Shown here piece by piece: positions 19,676 to 28,322 of a stretch of DNA of 64,000 nt. The first letter of the stretch is position 1, and the number at the start of each line of letters is the position of its first letter. The position numbers and the translations under genes are program-made. A model generated the notes under the pieces. The model had not been told where the DNA came from. It saw only the letters and a program-made list of their open reading frames with translations, and ran no database searches. The DNA lies in assembly GCA_963823755.1 (NCBI GenBank), contig CAWGMP010000023.1, positions 306,891 to 370,890 of the forward strand, read 5' to 3'. Source of the DNA: GCA-003244245 sp963823755 (GTDB lineage Bacteria > Actinomycetota > Actinomycetes > Mycobacteriales > Pseudonocardiaceae).

Positions 19676-19993
19676 TCAGGGGGTACCGGTGGACGGCTCA
19701 GCGGATTGGACGACCTCGAATTCCAGGAGGGAAGAGCCGCTGGCCACTGGTTTCGCCCGCGCACCGGCGTGTGCTTCCATCGCCGGGCCGTCGCGCCAGG
19801 CTTGGAAGTGCTCTTCGGTCTCCCACTTGGTGTAGACGAAGTACCGGTCGTCCCCGGCCACGGGGCGCAGCAGCTCGAAGCCGAGGAAGCCTGGAGCGGA
19901 CTCCACGGCCCCGTGGCGGGCCGCGAACCGACGCTCCAGTTCGGGACCCGCGCCTTCCGGTACCTCGATAGCATTGATCTTCACGACGGCCAT
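19676..19993 (-). CDS. mhuD: MhuD-like haem-degrading monooxygenase
   Basis: A 105-residue ABM-fold protein that begins MAVVKINAIEVPEGAGPELE. It aligns without gaps, from memory, to Mycobacterium tuberculosis MhuD, and keeps the residues that bind and ruffle haem there: Asn7, Trp66 and the proximal ligand His75. MhuD opens haem to mycobilins, releasing iron without CO. The gene order clpC-mhuD-mutY-carbonic anhydrase matches the mycobacterial Rv3596c-Rv3588c area, which supports orthology. Other ABM proteins have quinol or antibiotic substrates, but the three haem residues argue against that. Confidence 0.85.
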   Translation of the reverse strand: MAVVKINAIEVPEGAGPELERRFAARHGAVESAPGFLGFELLRPVAGDDRYFVYTKWETEEHFQAWRDGPAMEAHAGARAKPVASGSSLLEFEVVQSAEPSTGTP

Positions 19994-20018
19994 GCAACCA
20001 GCCTACGGCTAAGGGGCT

Positions 20019-20882
20019 TCAACATTCCCCGGGCAGGGCGAAGCGGCCGTCGCAGGTCTGCTCCACCAGGCCGTCGACGAGCAGCGAGTCAAGGCACCGG
20101 TCGCGTTGCGGCACGTCCGGCCAGACCACGTCCATACGGGCCCGCGGTACCGGGTCCGCTGCCGCCCGCAGAACGTCGAGCAGCAACCCGCGCACCTGCC
20201 GATCGGTACCCGCAAAACGCTGCGCAGGACGACCAGGGACGGTTGCGGTGGGACGGCCCGCGCGCATCCAGGCGCACTCGTCGATCACCGGGCAGTCGGC
20301 GCAGCGCGGCCGCCGGGCAGTACATACCAGGGCGCCCAGTTCCATCAGCGCGGCGGAGAAACGGGCAGCCTGCACCTGCGGCAGTACGGCATCCACATCC
20401 GACAGGTCACGGGAGGTGGACGGCGGCCCGGCGTCGGCCATGCCGTGCACAGCACGGGCGATGACCCGGCGGACATTGGTGTCCACCACCGGCACCCGAT
20501 GGCCGTAGCCGAAAGCGGCAACGGCACGGGCGGTGTAGGCACCGATGCCGGGCAGCGCGAGCAACAGATCCACCTCGGAGGGGACGATGTCGTCGTGCTG
20601 GGTGGCGATGGCAGTGGCGGCCGCGTGGAGCCGCAGCGCCCGCCGCGGATAGCCCAGCTTCCCCCAGGCGCGCACTGCGGTGCCGGGAGTCTCGGCGGCC
20701 AGGCTCGACGGCGCGGGCCAGCGCGTCATCCACTCGGTCCATACTCCGGCGACGCGATTCACCGGAGTTTGTTGCAGCATGACCTCGCTGACCAGGACAC
20801 CCCAGGGCGTGGTGCCCGGATCGCGCCAGGGTAGGTCCCGCCCATGAGCGTCGAACCAGGCGGTCAGTCGTGTCGGATTCAC
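20019..20882 (-). CDS. mutY: A/G-specific adenine DNA glycosylase
   Basis: MutY removes adenine mispaired with 8-oxoguanine. The 287-residue protein has the helix-hairpin-helix LPGIGAYTARAVAAFGYG, the catalytic Glu in VSEVMLQQTPV, the Asp in VVDTNVRRV, and the iron-sulfur loop C-TARRPR-C-AD-C-PVIDE-C (C-x6-C-x2-C-x5-C). The C-terminal MutT-like domain found in E. coli MutY is absent, as is common in actinobacteria. Its start overlaps the end of the carbonic anhydrase gene by 4 bp, so the two are co-transcribed. Confidence 0.95.
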   Translation of the reverse strand: MNPTRLTAWFDAHGRDLPWRDPGTTPWGVLVSEVMLQQTPVNRVAGVWTEWMTRWPAPSSLAAETPGTAVRAWGKLGYPRRALRLHAAATAIATQHDDIVPSEVDLLLALPGIGAYTARAVAAFGYGHRVPVVDTNVRRVIARAVHGMADAGPPSTSRDLSDVDAVLPQVQAARFSAALMELGALVCTARRPRCADCPVIDECAWMRAGRPTATVPGRPAQRFAGTDRQVRGLLLDVLRAAADPVPRARMDVVWPDVPQRDRCLDSLLVDGLVEQTCDGRFALPGEC

Positions 20883-21379
20883 GGTTGGGGCAGCGAGATC
20901 TCGGCGAGATCGCCGGTGTCGACATCCACGACAAAGCCTCGCACTGCAGTGGTATTCGCCAGGAACGGGCTACGCCTCACCCGTTCCACCGACTGCCGCA
21001 GGCCGGCTTCGATGTCGCGAAAGGTCTCGACCGCCCAGCTGGGCCGCAGGCCGGTGGCTTCCTCGAGTTCCGAACAGAAACTCTCATCGGTGAATGTCGC
21101 CATCCCGCATTTGGTGTGGTGCAACAGCATGACCTCAGTGGTGCCCAGCTTTCGCTGGCTGACTGCCAGCGAGCGGATGACGTCATCGGTGACGACGCCA
21201 CCCGCATTGCGGATCACGTGAGCCTCGCCCGGGCGCAGGCCGAGCAGCTGGGCCGGATCGATGCGGGCGTCCATGCAGGCCACCACGGTCACGCGCAGGC
21301 TGGGAGGGGACGGCATCGGGCCAGGGCCGGTACCCGAGCGGAATGAGTTGCGTTCCACCAGATCCTGGATCGCCGTCAT
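20879..21379 (-). CDS. beta-class carbonic anhydrase
   Basis: A 166-residue zinc enzyme interconverting CO2 and bicarbonate. Zinc ligands and active-site residues are visible: Cys35 and Asp37 in VACMDARID, His88 and Cys91 in LLHHTKCGM, and the RNAGG loop at 58-62. It is closest in look to the short mycobacterial CanA type. The ATG at 21379 has GAGAGG upstream, and the stop overlaps the mutY start by 4 bp. Pairing with mutY is a conserved order, not a functional link I know of. Confidence 0.92.
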   Translation of the reverse strand: MTAIQDLVERNSFRSGTGPGPMPSPPSLRVTVVACMDARIDPAQLLGLRPGEAHVIRNAGGVVTDDVIRSLAVSQRKLGTTEVMLLHHTKCGMATFTDESFCSELEEATGLRPSWAVETFRDIEAGLRQSVERVRRSPFLANTTAVRGFVVDVDTGDLAEISLPQP

Positions 21380-21758
21380 GGACCTCTCCTTCGTCGCGCT
21401 GTGCCTATGCGGTGTGAGACGCGAATCCTAGGCCAACAGCAGTCGCTCCAGGAGTCGACGAGCCATCCGGCCGCGTAACAGCACGTGTGGGACGGGCTGC
21501 GACAGTCCGCACCATGATCGTGGATGCTGGCCTTGTGAGGTCTGTTGGGACGACTTTCTGTGATCAGAGGTGACTTCGGGTTGTGATGGGCGGGATTATT
21601 GCCTACTCTTGGCGTGGGGCTTGGCGCGGTAATGGGTGATCCGCCGATTCGTCGGTGGGTCGCCGCTATTTGTCGCGCCGAGACGAGGTGGTAGGTGTGC
21701 TGGTGGTCGGTTTCCACGGCCTTCCCTGCACGAGCAAGGTGAAGGGGTTGTTGGGGCG

Positions 21759-23144
21759 ATGACCGCCCCGGCACAGCGTTGGGTTGACGAGTTCGCGCAC
21801 CCAGCGCTCATCTATCGTGGCAGTGCGGAGTACCTCGAAGGCACGGTGCCGTTCATCCGTGAGGGGCTGGCTGCCGGCGAACCGGTAGCTCTTGCCGTCC
21901 CGGGCCCGAACCTACGGCTGATCCTGACCGAACTGGGTGCCGACGCCGAGCGCGTGCGGCTGCTCGACATGACCCGCTCCGGCCGCACCCCAGGGCGGAT
22001 CATCCCCAATGTGTTGCGAGCTTTCGCCGAGGCGCACCCCTCTGCGCGAGTTCGGATCATCGGCGAGCACCCGTGGACCGGGCGCACCTCCAGGGAGTAC
22101 CCGGACTGCGCCCAACACGAGGCCTTGATCAACCTCGCGCTCACCGGTCGATCGGTCACCATGCTGTGCCCGTATGACGCCGGCAGGGTGGGCCCGCACA
22201 CCCTCGCCCAGGCCGAAGCCGACCATTCGCTGCTGATCGATTCCAGCGGCAAGCGGGCCGGCACCGGCTTCGCGCCCGCCCGCGTCATAGCCGCCGACGA
22301 CCAACTCTGCTCGCCGGCGGTAGGTCCTGGTTTCACCTTCGACACCACCAATCAGGCACTCGCCGGACAGTTCGCCTGCGACCATGCCGTCCGGCTGGGG
22401 CTGCGCAGCGATCACGCGGAACTCAAGCTGATCGTCGGCGAGCTCGCGGCACGCAGCCTCGTTCACGGCGCAGGGACCGGTACGCTGCGCATCTGGGCCC
22501 AGTGGGGCTACCTGGTCTGTGAAGTCCGGCATTCCGGACACATCAGAGACTCACTCGCCGAACGTCTCCTGGCTGACCCCAGAAGGCCGGACGGCCGCGG
22601 TCTGCTGCTGATTCACCACCTGTCCGACCTGGTCCAGCAGCACAGTTGCCCGCAGGGAACGACCACCCGGGTGTACCTGAAACTCCCACCTGCCGATGAG
22701 GCACCGAAAAATCCCGGCGAACCGGCTCCTGCGTCGCCGCGCATCCGCCCTGCACCGCCCGGTCCAACGCCCCTTCCGTGGCAGACCTACGAGGCGCTGC
22801 ACGCCGCTGAGCGCTTCGGGCGGTATCTCCCGCAGGATGTTCCTGCCGATGCTCAACGGTCTATCGCGGCGAACATCGAACGGCGCTCGGTCGAACCGGT
22901 GCTCGAGGCACTGACCGCGGTGGAGGCTCTCGCTCGGGTGGTAGACCGGTGGCGAACCAGGCTCGTGCGGCTTGCCCGGACGCGTGGTGCGCCATGGACC
23001 GACATCGGTCAGTCGCTCGGGGTGAGCAAGCAGGCAGCTCATGAACGCTACGGACGACGCCCGCCAACCCCGGGTGGTCGGTCTGCCGGTCGCCCTGGGC
23101 TGACGGACCATGGTGATCCGTCACCGCCCGTTCAAGGGACATAG
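21759..23144 (+). CDS. MEDS sensory domain, HATPase and helix-turn-helix fusion protein
   Basis: From the ATG at 21759 the product is 461 residues. The first 160 match the MEDS (DcmR-type sensory) domain: HPALIYRGSAEYLEGTVPFI, LDMTRSGRTPGRIIPNVL, RIIGEHPW and LCPYDAGRVG. Residues about 190-310 form a GHKL-type ATPase, with LKLIVGELAARSLVHGAGTG (N-box-like, with the usual Asn replaced) and DGRGLLLIHHLSD. A linker rich in proline leads to a helical segment ending in a sigma-like helix-turn-helix, WTDIGQSLGVSKQAAHERYG. MEDS-HATPase proteins are anti-sigma-like regulators in actinomycetes; the added C-terminal HTH is less usual. The stimulus is unknown. Confidence 0.75.
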   Translation: MTAPAQRWVDEFAHPALIYRGSAEYLEGTVPFIREGLAAGEPVALAVPGPNLRLILTELGADAERVRLLDMTRSGRTPGRIIPNVLRAFAEAHPSARVRIIGEHPWTGRTSREYPDCAQHEALINLALTGRSVTMLCPYDAGRVGPHTLAQAEADHSLLIDSSGKRAGTGFAPARVIAADDQLCSPAVGPGFTFDTTNQALAGQFACDHAVRLGLRSDHAELKLIVGELAARSLVHGAGTGTLRIWAQWGYLVCEVRHSGHIRDSLAERLLADPRRPDGRGLLLIHHLSDLVQQHSCPQGTTTRVYLKLPPADEAPKNPGEPAPASPRIRPAPPGPTPLPWQTYEALHAAERFGRYLPQDVPADAQRSIAANIERRSVEPVLEALTAVEALARVVDRWRTRLVRLARTRGAPWTDIGQSLGVSKQAAHERYGRRPPTPGGRSAGRPGLTDHGDPSPPVQGT

Positions 23145-23201
23145 ATTCAACAGACGTGGTTCAGGAGGTGAAGTCGGCCGTCTGACGGCAGGGAGCAGTC
23201 G

Positions 23202-23924
23202 TCACCAGGTCCAGTCGGAGTGCAATTCGGCATGCCAGGAATGCGGGAACGTCTGGTCGATCACGAAACCCATCCCGACACCGCGGGCAAGGTACACACT
23301 GCGCTCCAGCTTGGGGGTGATCGGGTGGCCCGGGGCGCCGTTGTTGTCCGACCACGATTCCCACTGACGTATGCAGGTCCGTATCCCGAGGTAGGCGTTG
23401 TTACACGTGCTGGGCGGGGACCACACCTGCGAATGAAAGAAGTCGACGGTCTTGCCGCTGAACTGTTCGGTGATGGTTCCCCATGCCTGCAGGCAGTAGG
23501 CTCGTGGGGTGATCTTCCATTGCACGTAGTGTTCCCGGTTCCCCTCGGATGGCACCGGTGTCATAGCCCGGCAGGATCCGTCACCGATCAACTCCCGGTT
23601 CACCCGCTGAACGTAGTACTTGCCGAAGCTGCGCCACCCGTCGAGCAGTACCCAGTCCCCGGCGTGAATGAAATGCTCGGCGCTGTCTGGTGGCCACTTC
23701 GAGGGGTCTCCCCATAACACATCAGACTCGTTGCCCTGCGGTGTCCACGACCACTGCCCCGCGGGGCTCCCGCCGGAGTAAAACTGTCCGGCGTGGCGCT
23801 GCGTCATCAGGGAGTACTCACCATAGTCCTCTGACGAGGCAGCGGTGGCGACTGGGCCCACCGCGAACAGCAGCAACGTCAGCACGACAAAGGGGAGCCG
23901 GCTGCTGAGTTTTCGTCGCATCAT
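23202..23924 (-). CDS. secreted protein of unknown function
   Basis: A 240-residue protein with a clear Sec signal peptide: MMRRKLSSRLPFVVLTLLLF then AVGPVATAA, with a probable signal peptidase site after VATAA. The mature part is rich in Trp, Tyr and Gly and has four cysteines (SCRAM, YCLQAW, STCNN, RTCIRQW), which could form two disulfides outside the cell. No family is recognised. The start has GGGGG nearby on the minus strand. It is convergent with the MEDS protein. The 400 bp upstream (23925-24330) hold no supported gene. Confidence 0.7.
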   Translation of the reverse strand: MMRRKLSSRLPFVVLTLLLFAVGPVATAASSEDYGEYSLMTQRHAGQFYSGGSPAGQWSWTPQGNESDVLWGDPSKWPPDSAEHFIHAGDWVLLDGWRSFGKYYVQRVNRELIGDGSCRAMTPVPSEGNREHYVQWKITPRAYCLQAWGTITEQFSGKTVDFFHSQVWSPPSTCNNAYLGIRTCIRQWESWSDNNGAPGHPITPKLERSVYLARGVGMGFVIDQTFPHSWHAELHSDWTW

Positions 23925-24330
23925 GAACCCCCCTGCGACACGATAGCGTGGTTACTCAACCCCTCCATCGCCGCGGGGTCACTAAAAGTTACCTTCGTGC
24001 CGAGACTGACGACGCCAGGACGCGTGGATCGCGCTCGAGGTCGGACTTCACCCCGAGGTTGGTGGGTTCGCCCAGCACCCAGTGCCCTACCGCGGGAGTT
24101 CCCGGCTCCTGGATGGATCACAACAAGGTCGTTGCCCGTGCAACCTCGCCGCGATGTGCGTCCTGGCCCTGTTGCTGGCTTGCCATCGTTGCGCTTGCGG
24201 TCACCTCAGCCCCTCCACCCTCACTCAGTGATGCCTCGAGTGTGCCGAGCAGCGACCGTAGCGACGAACCCGGGTCGTCAACATCCGCTATATGGCGGAT
24301 GTCCGGATACCGGCAGCCGCAGCAGTGACA

Positions 24331-24807
24331 TCACTGCTGCGGGGACGCCCCCGTGAGACTGGCCAGCGGCTCGGCCCGGTGGCGTCCGCCGGTGGACATC
24401 GGAGCTCGGGCACAAGCTCGGAGGGCGCCGGCCAGATCGTGATGCACGTCGAGCACTTCCTCCAGTGCTGTGATGTCCAGCGGGGTGATAGCGGCGCGCG
24501 GATCTATCACGACAGCGAGATGGCCGTCGATGTCGTAGCAGTCGAGTGTCTCGAAGACAGCCTGCAGCGCGCCCGAATCGATGAGGGCGACGGCAGACAA
24601 GTCGATCACTAGGTGCGACCGACCATCGTGGACCGCTTCAATGAGCTTGTCGGCCAAGTCCGGTGCGGTGACCAAGTCCACGCTGCCGGTTACCGTGCAT
24701 AAAGTGGTATCTGGTTGGCGACAGCTCAACGTTACGATGACCGTGGGCCCACCAAGCGGTAGTGCAGGTCTCATGGCGTCAAGCCGGCCGCTCGTCACTG
24801 GTGTCAC
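24331..24807 (-). CDS. STAS-domain anti-sigma factor antagonist
   Basis: The central part is a STAS fold: CTVTGSVDLVTAPDLADKLI then HLVIDLSAVALIDSGALQAV, where the Ser in DSGA is the position phosphorylated in SpoIIAA-type antagonists. Such proteins bind anti-sigma kinases and free the sigma factor. The start is uncertain: I take a GTG at 24807 because a G-run plus GGAG-like site lies 7-15 bp before it (158 residues); an ATG at 24774 gives 147, and the open frame reaches 24897. A C-terminal tail of about 25 residues is basic. No partner kinase gene adjoins it, though the MEDS/HATPase gene at 21759 is a candidate. Confidence 0.75.
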   Translation of the reverse strand: MTPVTSGRLDAMRPALPLGGPTVIVTLSCRQPDTTLCTVTGSVDLVTAPDLADKLIEAVHDGRSHLVIDLSAVALIDSGALQAVFETLDCYDIDGHLAVVIDPRAAITPLDITALEEVLDVHHDLAGALRACARAPMSTGGRHRAEPLASLTGASPQQ

Positions 24808-25270
24808 TGGACAACTCCCCCCCGGAGCAGAACAGACAAGATGTGACCGTACCCGCTCCGCAATGGGCGTCAACGGCGCGTCAGGCAAGCCTGACAACCA
24901 AAACGGGCCTTTTGTCCGAAATCTCAGTGATCTTTCACGGGCGGGATTTTAGAGTCTCCTCCCTTGGGTAAACTCAACGCACATGCATGAATACGTACGG
25001 TAGGCGGGGTTACTCTCGGTGCGCACCGCGGCCGAACTGCGCCAAGGACTGGCGGTGTATCACCTGCTGCTCGAGGCCGAAGCCGCAATTGACTCACGAC
25101 CAACAGTCGTCCGGATGCGGGTTCAGCTACCTTGTGATGCCGGGGCACCGGCGTCGGCCCGTCGGTGGCACCGCCCCCGATTGGCCGTGGTCGGGTCTCG
25201 TCGTTAACGTGGCCGGTGCCAGACCGAGGCATTGGCCTACAGACGAGTAGACCTCGACACACCGGAGATC

Positions 25271-25921
25271 ATGACTGCGCCGCACTCGCCTACCAGCCCA
25301 GATGACACCACGCGCAAGACCGACCTCAACCTGACCCACATCGCCGCAGCCGCCCTCGCCGCGGTGACCGCTGCCGTCCTCGGCTCCGAGCTCGGTGCCG
25401 CCGGTACCCTCATCGGAGCGGCTGCTGCCAGCGTGATCAGCACCGTAGGCACCGCTGTCTACCAGGCCTCATTGGAGCGTAGCCGGAACAGCGTCCGCTC
25501 CCTTGCCAAGCGCGCTCTGCCGCCGACTTCCCGGGAGAACCGACGGTTCACCGCGTTGGGCTGGGGAGCGGTGGTCGTAGGGGCGCTCGGCGCTTTCCTG
25601 CTGGCCATGACGGCCATCACCGGCTTCGAGTGGATCAACGGTAAGACCGTGGGCGGTAACGGCACGGGAACCACTATCGGGCAGGTGGTCAACGACCAGC
25701 CCGCCCCGCACAAACCAGCCACCCCGCTCACGCCGTCCAGCCCGAGCGCGCCGGGGTCCGAGACCCCCACCGGGACCACCGAGACCCCCACCGGGACCAC
25801 CTCCCCGGACGGTAGCGCCGGCGTGGATCACAGCCCGACCACGTCGTCTGACCGGCCGGCACCCAGTGAGGTGACAACGACCTCGCCGCCTCTGATACGG
25901 CTTCCCGGTATCGGAGGCTGA
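25271..25921 (+). CDS. membrane protein with Thr/Pro-rich extracellular tail
   Basis: A 216-residue protein from the ATG at 25271 (CCGGAG just upstream). It has a hydrophobic glycine/alanine-rich segment (AAAALAAVTAAVLGSELGAA), a basic cytoplasmic stretch (ERSRNSVRSLAKRA), a second helix (GWGAVVVGALGAFLLAMTAI) and a 75-residue Pro/Thr/Ser tail that includes a tandem ETPTGTTETPTGTT repeat. This layout is common among actinobacterial envelope proteins of unknown function. The open frame back to 25232 is less likely. Confidence 0.65.
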   Translation: MTAPHSPTSPDDTTRKTDLNLTHIAAAALAAVTAAVLGSELGAAGTLIGAAAASVISTVGTAVYQASLERSRNSVRSLAKRALPPTSRENRRFTALGWGAVVVGALGAFLLAMTAITGFEWINGKTVGGNGTGTTIGQVVNDQPAPHKPATPLTPSSPSAPGSETPTGTTETPTGTTSPDGSAGVDHSPTTSSDRPAPSEVTTTSPPLIRLPGIGG

Positions 25922-26100
25922 CCCGCGCACAGCGGCCGGCGAGGCCCCGATGCCGCGCTCGTCGGGCATCATGCCCGGCTTCGTCCAGTGTGACGACTAC
26001 CTCACTGTCCGAAACTGTTCTCCCGCTCTACTGTTGCCCTCTCTCTGGAAAAAGACCAAACGATGTTTGTGAAATTCGGAGGCCCACAGGAGGGGACGCC

Positions 26101-26592
26101 ATGTACAGCAAGGTCACTATCCTCGGTCACCCGGTACATCCCATGCTGGTCGCCTACCCCATCGCGTTCAACACTGCAACGCTGGTCGGCTTCATCATTT
26201 ACGGGGTGAACCCGGAGCTGTTCTGGCTGAAGCTGACCATCGCCCTCAATGCCGCTGCCGTGGTGATGGCGGTCGTTGCCGCCGTCCCCGGCTTCATCGA
26301 CTGGGCGGTGAGCATCCCGAGCGGCACCCCGGCCAAACACACGGGGCGGATCCACATGGGGTTGAACGTGGCGGCGTTGGTGCTGTTCATCATCAGCTTC
26401 TTTGCCTACTACCAGTACTGGAACGGTCCCGCTGATGTTGGGGCGACGCTCGGGATCGTGCTGGCCGTGATCGGCATGGCGTTGACCGTCGCAGCGGGCT
26501 TCCAAGGCTGGGCCCTGATCCAGAACCACCACGTCGGAGTCCGGCTGACGCCCGACCAGCAGCGGCTAGAGCAACAATCACAGCGACACTGA
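26101..26592 (+). CDS. DUF2231 membrane protein
   Basis: A 163-residue protein starting MYSKVTILGHPVHPMLVAYP, the defining GHPxHPxLVxxP motif of DUF2231, followed by four hydrophobic helices. GGAGGGG directly before the ATG is an excellent ribosome binding site. The two motif histidines suggest cofactor binding, for instance haem, but this is unproven for the family. The C-terminus is hydrophilic (LTPDQQRLEQQSQRH). It is convergent with the broken ArsR-like regulator gene. Confidence 0.8.
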   Translation: MYSKVTILGHPVHPMLVAYPIAFNTATLVGFIIYGVNPELFWLKLTIALNAAAVVMAVVAAVPGFIDWAVSIPSGTPAKHTGRIHMGLNVAALVLFIISFFAYYQYWNGPADVGATLGIVLAVIGMALTVAAGFQGWALIQNHHVGVRLTPDQQRLEQQSQRH

Positions 26593-26615
26593 ATATCGCC
26601 GAAACGAGTCGTGGA

Positions 26616-27343
26616 TCAGCCGGCGGTGAGTTCGACACAGCACGCGCTGGCGCGGGGGGCCAGTACGGCGGTGACGGTGGAGGCCTGCAGGGCGTCGAGG
26701 AAACCGGTGAGGAACGCGTGGTTGATACCGCAGATCAACTGCGGCGCCTTGCCAGCCAGCGGGTGGAACGGGCAGTTGCGCAACCGCAGCAGCATTGGGG
26801 TGAGCCGATCGGGTTCAAAACCATACCGAGCGAGAACGGCAGTGGCCAAAGTCAGCGCACGTTCAGCGCCCAGGCGCCCCGGCCGGGCGCGCTCACGTTC
26901 GGCGGCGCCGAGCTCGGCGCCGTGGTGACGGGCGACCTGGAGAGCTGCTTCGCGGCCGACCTTGCCCTGATCTTCGGTGAGTAAGGCATCGATGAGGATG
27001 CCGGCCAGCAGATCGTGCTCCCTGGCCGGGATGCTGATCCATACCTGCGCGTCGGTGGGTTCGTAGACCTTCGGAGTGCGCCCCACCTTGCGAATCCGCC
27101 GACCGGCTCATAGCGAGCCCGCAGCAGCCCCACCTCGACCAGCTTGTCCAGGTGGAACGCTGCCAGTTTGCGGGAGATCCCCACACTTTTGGCGGCCTCC
27201 TCCCGGCTGACCGGGCGGCCGACCCGGCGGATGAACCCATACATCCGTCGTCGCAGCTCATCACTCAGCGCTGCCACAGCCACCAGCGCGGCCGCGGCAG
27301 GCAGATGATCGTGCCCGCCGTGGGAGGAAGTCACGGGATCCAC
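26616..27343 (-). pseudogene. ArsR-like helix-turn-helix regulator with one frameshift
   Basis: The first frame from 27343 gives a winged helix: ALSDELRRRMYGFIRRVGRP, EEAAKSVGISRKLAAFHLDK, then YEPVGG. At about 27095-27105 the reading frame must shift: the rest, KVGRTPKVYEPTDAQVWISI and on to LLRLRNCPFHPLAGKAPQLI, CGINHAFLTGFLDALQ, is in the frame that stops at 26616. A single missing base in GGCGGATTCGC explains it. Intact homologues of this kind are about 240 residues; here both halves are otherwise clean, so either a very recent mutation or a sequencing error is possible. The C-terminal cysteine and histidine pattern (NCPFHP, C-G-I-N-H) suggests metal or cluster sensing. Confidence 0.75.
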
Positions 27344-27471
27344 GAGCCCACCTTAACGGCGACGTCGATGGATTCCAGACCGCCCGCTGCCGGCTACACC
27401 CTTACCGGGCACACCGGCGGCGGGACTGGTTCAGGCCCCGCAGCGATCGGAACTCTCGGCATACTTCTTCC

Positions 27472-27894
27472 ATGACCCAAGCCTACGGACCTTCAATCAC
27501 GCTGGACCTCGCGAAGAAAGCTGCTGCGCAGGCGCTCACCGAAGCACGCACCCTCGGCTTGACGATAGCCGTCGCGATCGTCGACATCGGCAGCCACCTC
27601 GTGTACTTCGAGCGTATGGACGACACGCAGACCGGGAGCGCTCACCTGGCGATAGCCAAGGCGCGATCGGCGGCACTCTTCAAACGGCCGACGAAAACGT
27701 TTCAGGACGCGCTGGCGGCTGGTGGCGACGGCCTGCGGGTCCTGGGAATCGAAGGTGCAGTGCCGATTGAAGGCGGCTTGCCGCTCATTGTCGCCAGCAC
27801 AATCGTCGGTGCGATCGGCGTGTCGGGAGAGGGGGGGACGAACCAGCAGGAAGGACAATCTGCGCAGGCTGGCGCTGACGCGATCGAGCACTAA
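27472..27894 (+). CDS. GlcG/HbpS-family haem-binding-like protein
   Basis: A 140-residue single-domain protein of the GlcG/HbpS fold: ITLDLAKKAAAQALTEARTL, VAIVDIGSHLVYFERMDDTQ, AHLAIAKARSAALFKRPT and IEGGLPLIVASTIVGAIGVS, which is the conserved G-G-x-P-x-x-x-x-x-x-x-G-G/A-I-G-V-S core. HbpS of Streptomyces binds haem and is secreted by the Tat route; this one has no signal peptide. No sensor kinase (SenS) neighbours it. The start at 27472 follows a purine-poor leader. Confidence 0.8.
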   Translation: MTQAYGPSITLDLAKKAAAQALTEARTLGLTIAVAIVDIGSHLVYFERMDDTQTGSAHLAIAKARSAALFKRPTKTFQDALAAGGDGLRVLGIEGAVPIEGGLPLIVASTIVGAIGVSGEGGTNQQEGQSAQAGADAIEH

Positions 27895-28006
27895 CAACGT
27901 TCGAGAGGTTCATGAGTGTCCATTCACCGATCCCATTGAGCTGGTCCGCGACAGATTGATCTTGGTGGGCTATCAGTGACGGCATGTCGGCTCGATCTTC
28001 GGTTTT

Positions 28007-28021
28007 TGATCATCGATCATG
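28007..28021. promoter_or_regulatory. GATCAT palindrome upstream of the peptide locus
   Basis: TGATCATCGATCATG contains two GATCAT units sharing half of the motif seen twice at 28292-28322. It may be a distal copy of the same regulator site. The stretch 27895-28527 otherwise has no gene that I can support. Confidence 0.25.
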
Positions 28022-28157
28022 GGGGATTGTGTCCGCGCCCGATGAGTCTGAGTCCTCGTATAAGGAGCTTGGCGCGCTGGGTGTAGGGGGTTGATGGCCA
28101 AGGTAGAAGCGCGGGGGGTGGAGAACGTCGAGTTGAAGGGGCGGGCGGCGGGCGGCG

Positions 28158-28181
28158 CAGGTTCGAATCCCGCTTGGACCA
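28158..28181 (+). other. tRNA 3'-end remnant, possible attachment site
   Basis: GCAGGTTCGAATCCCGCTTG, followed by GACCA, has the T-loop GTTCGAATC, a T-stem with one mismatch, and a seven-base acceptor strand followed by an A. No D-arm or anticodon arm precedes it, so it is only the last third of a tRNA gene. Integrases of actinobacterial elements target this segment and leave such copies at the far end of an island. It lies 350 bp before the peptide/oxygenase/ABC locus. Confidence 0.5.
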
Positions 28182-28291
28182 GTCCATTGTCAACGGTACG
28201 CGAATTTCGGATCGGATCTGGATCGGGCCACTTTCCATGATCGAGTTGACTCCCCGTTGGTGTGTCGTTGAAAACTCCTCGGTCACGTCGA

Positions 28292-28322
28292 TTTGATCAT
28301 GATCGGCCGTGGGGTGATCATG
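28292..28322. promoter_or_regulatory. two direct TGATCATGAT repeats, 21 bp apart
   Basis: TGATCATGAT occurs at 28292-28301 and again at 28313-28322. The 21-bp period is two helical turns, so a regulator could bind both on the same face of the DNA. The site is about 205 bp upstream of the precursor-peptide start. No promoter boxes can be assigned with confidence. Confidence 0.4.

Noticed and set aside
25019..25207. 62-codon + frame between the STAS and membrane-protein genes
   Set aside because: A GTG start and a helical beginning (TAAELRQGLAVYHLLLEAEA) make it tempting, but the second half is Arg/Pro-rich noise and there is no ribosome binding site.
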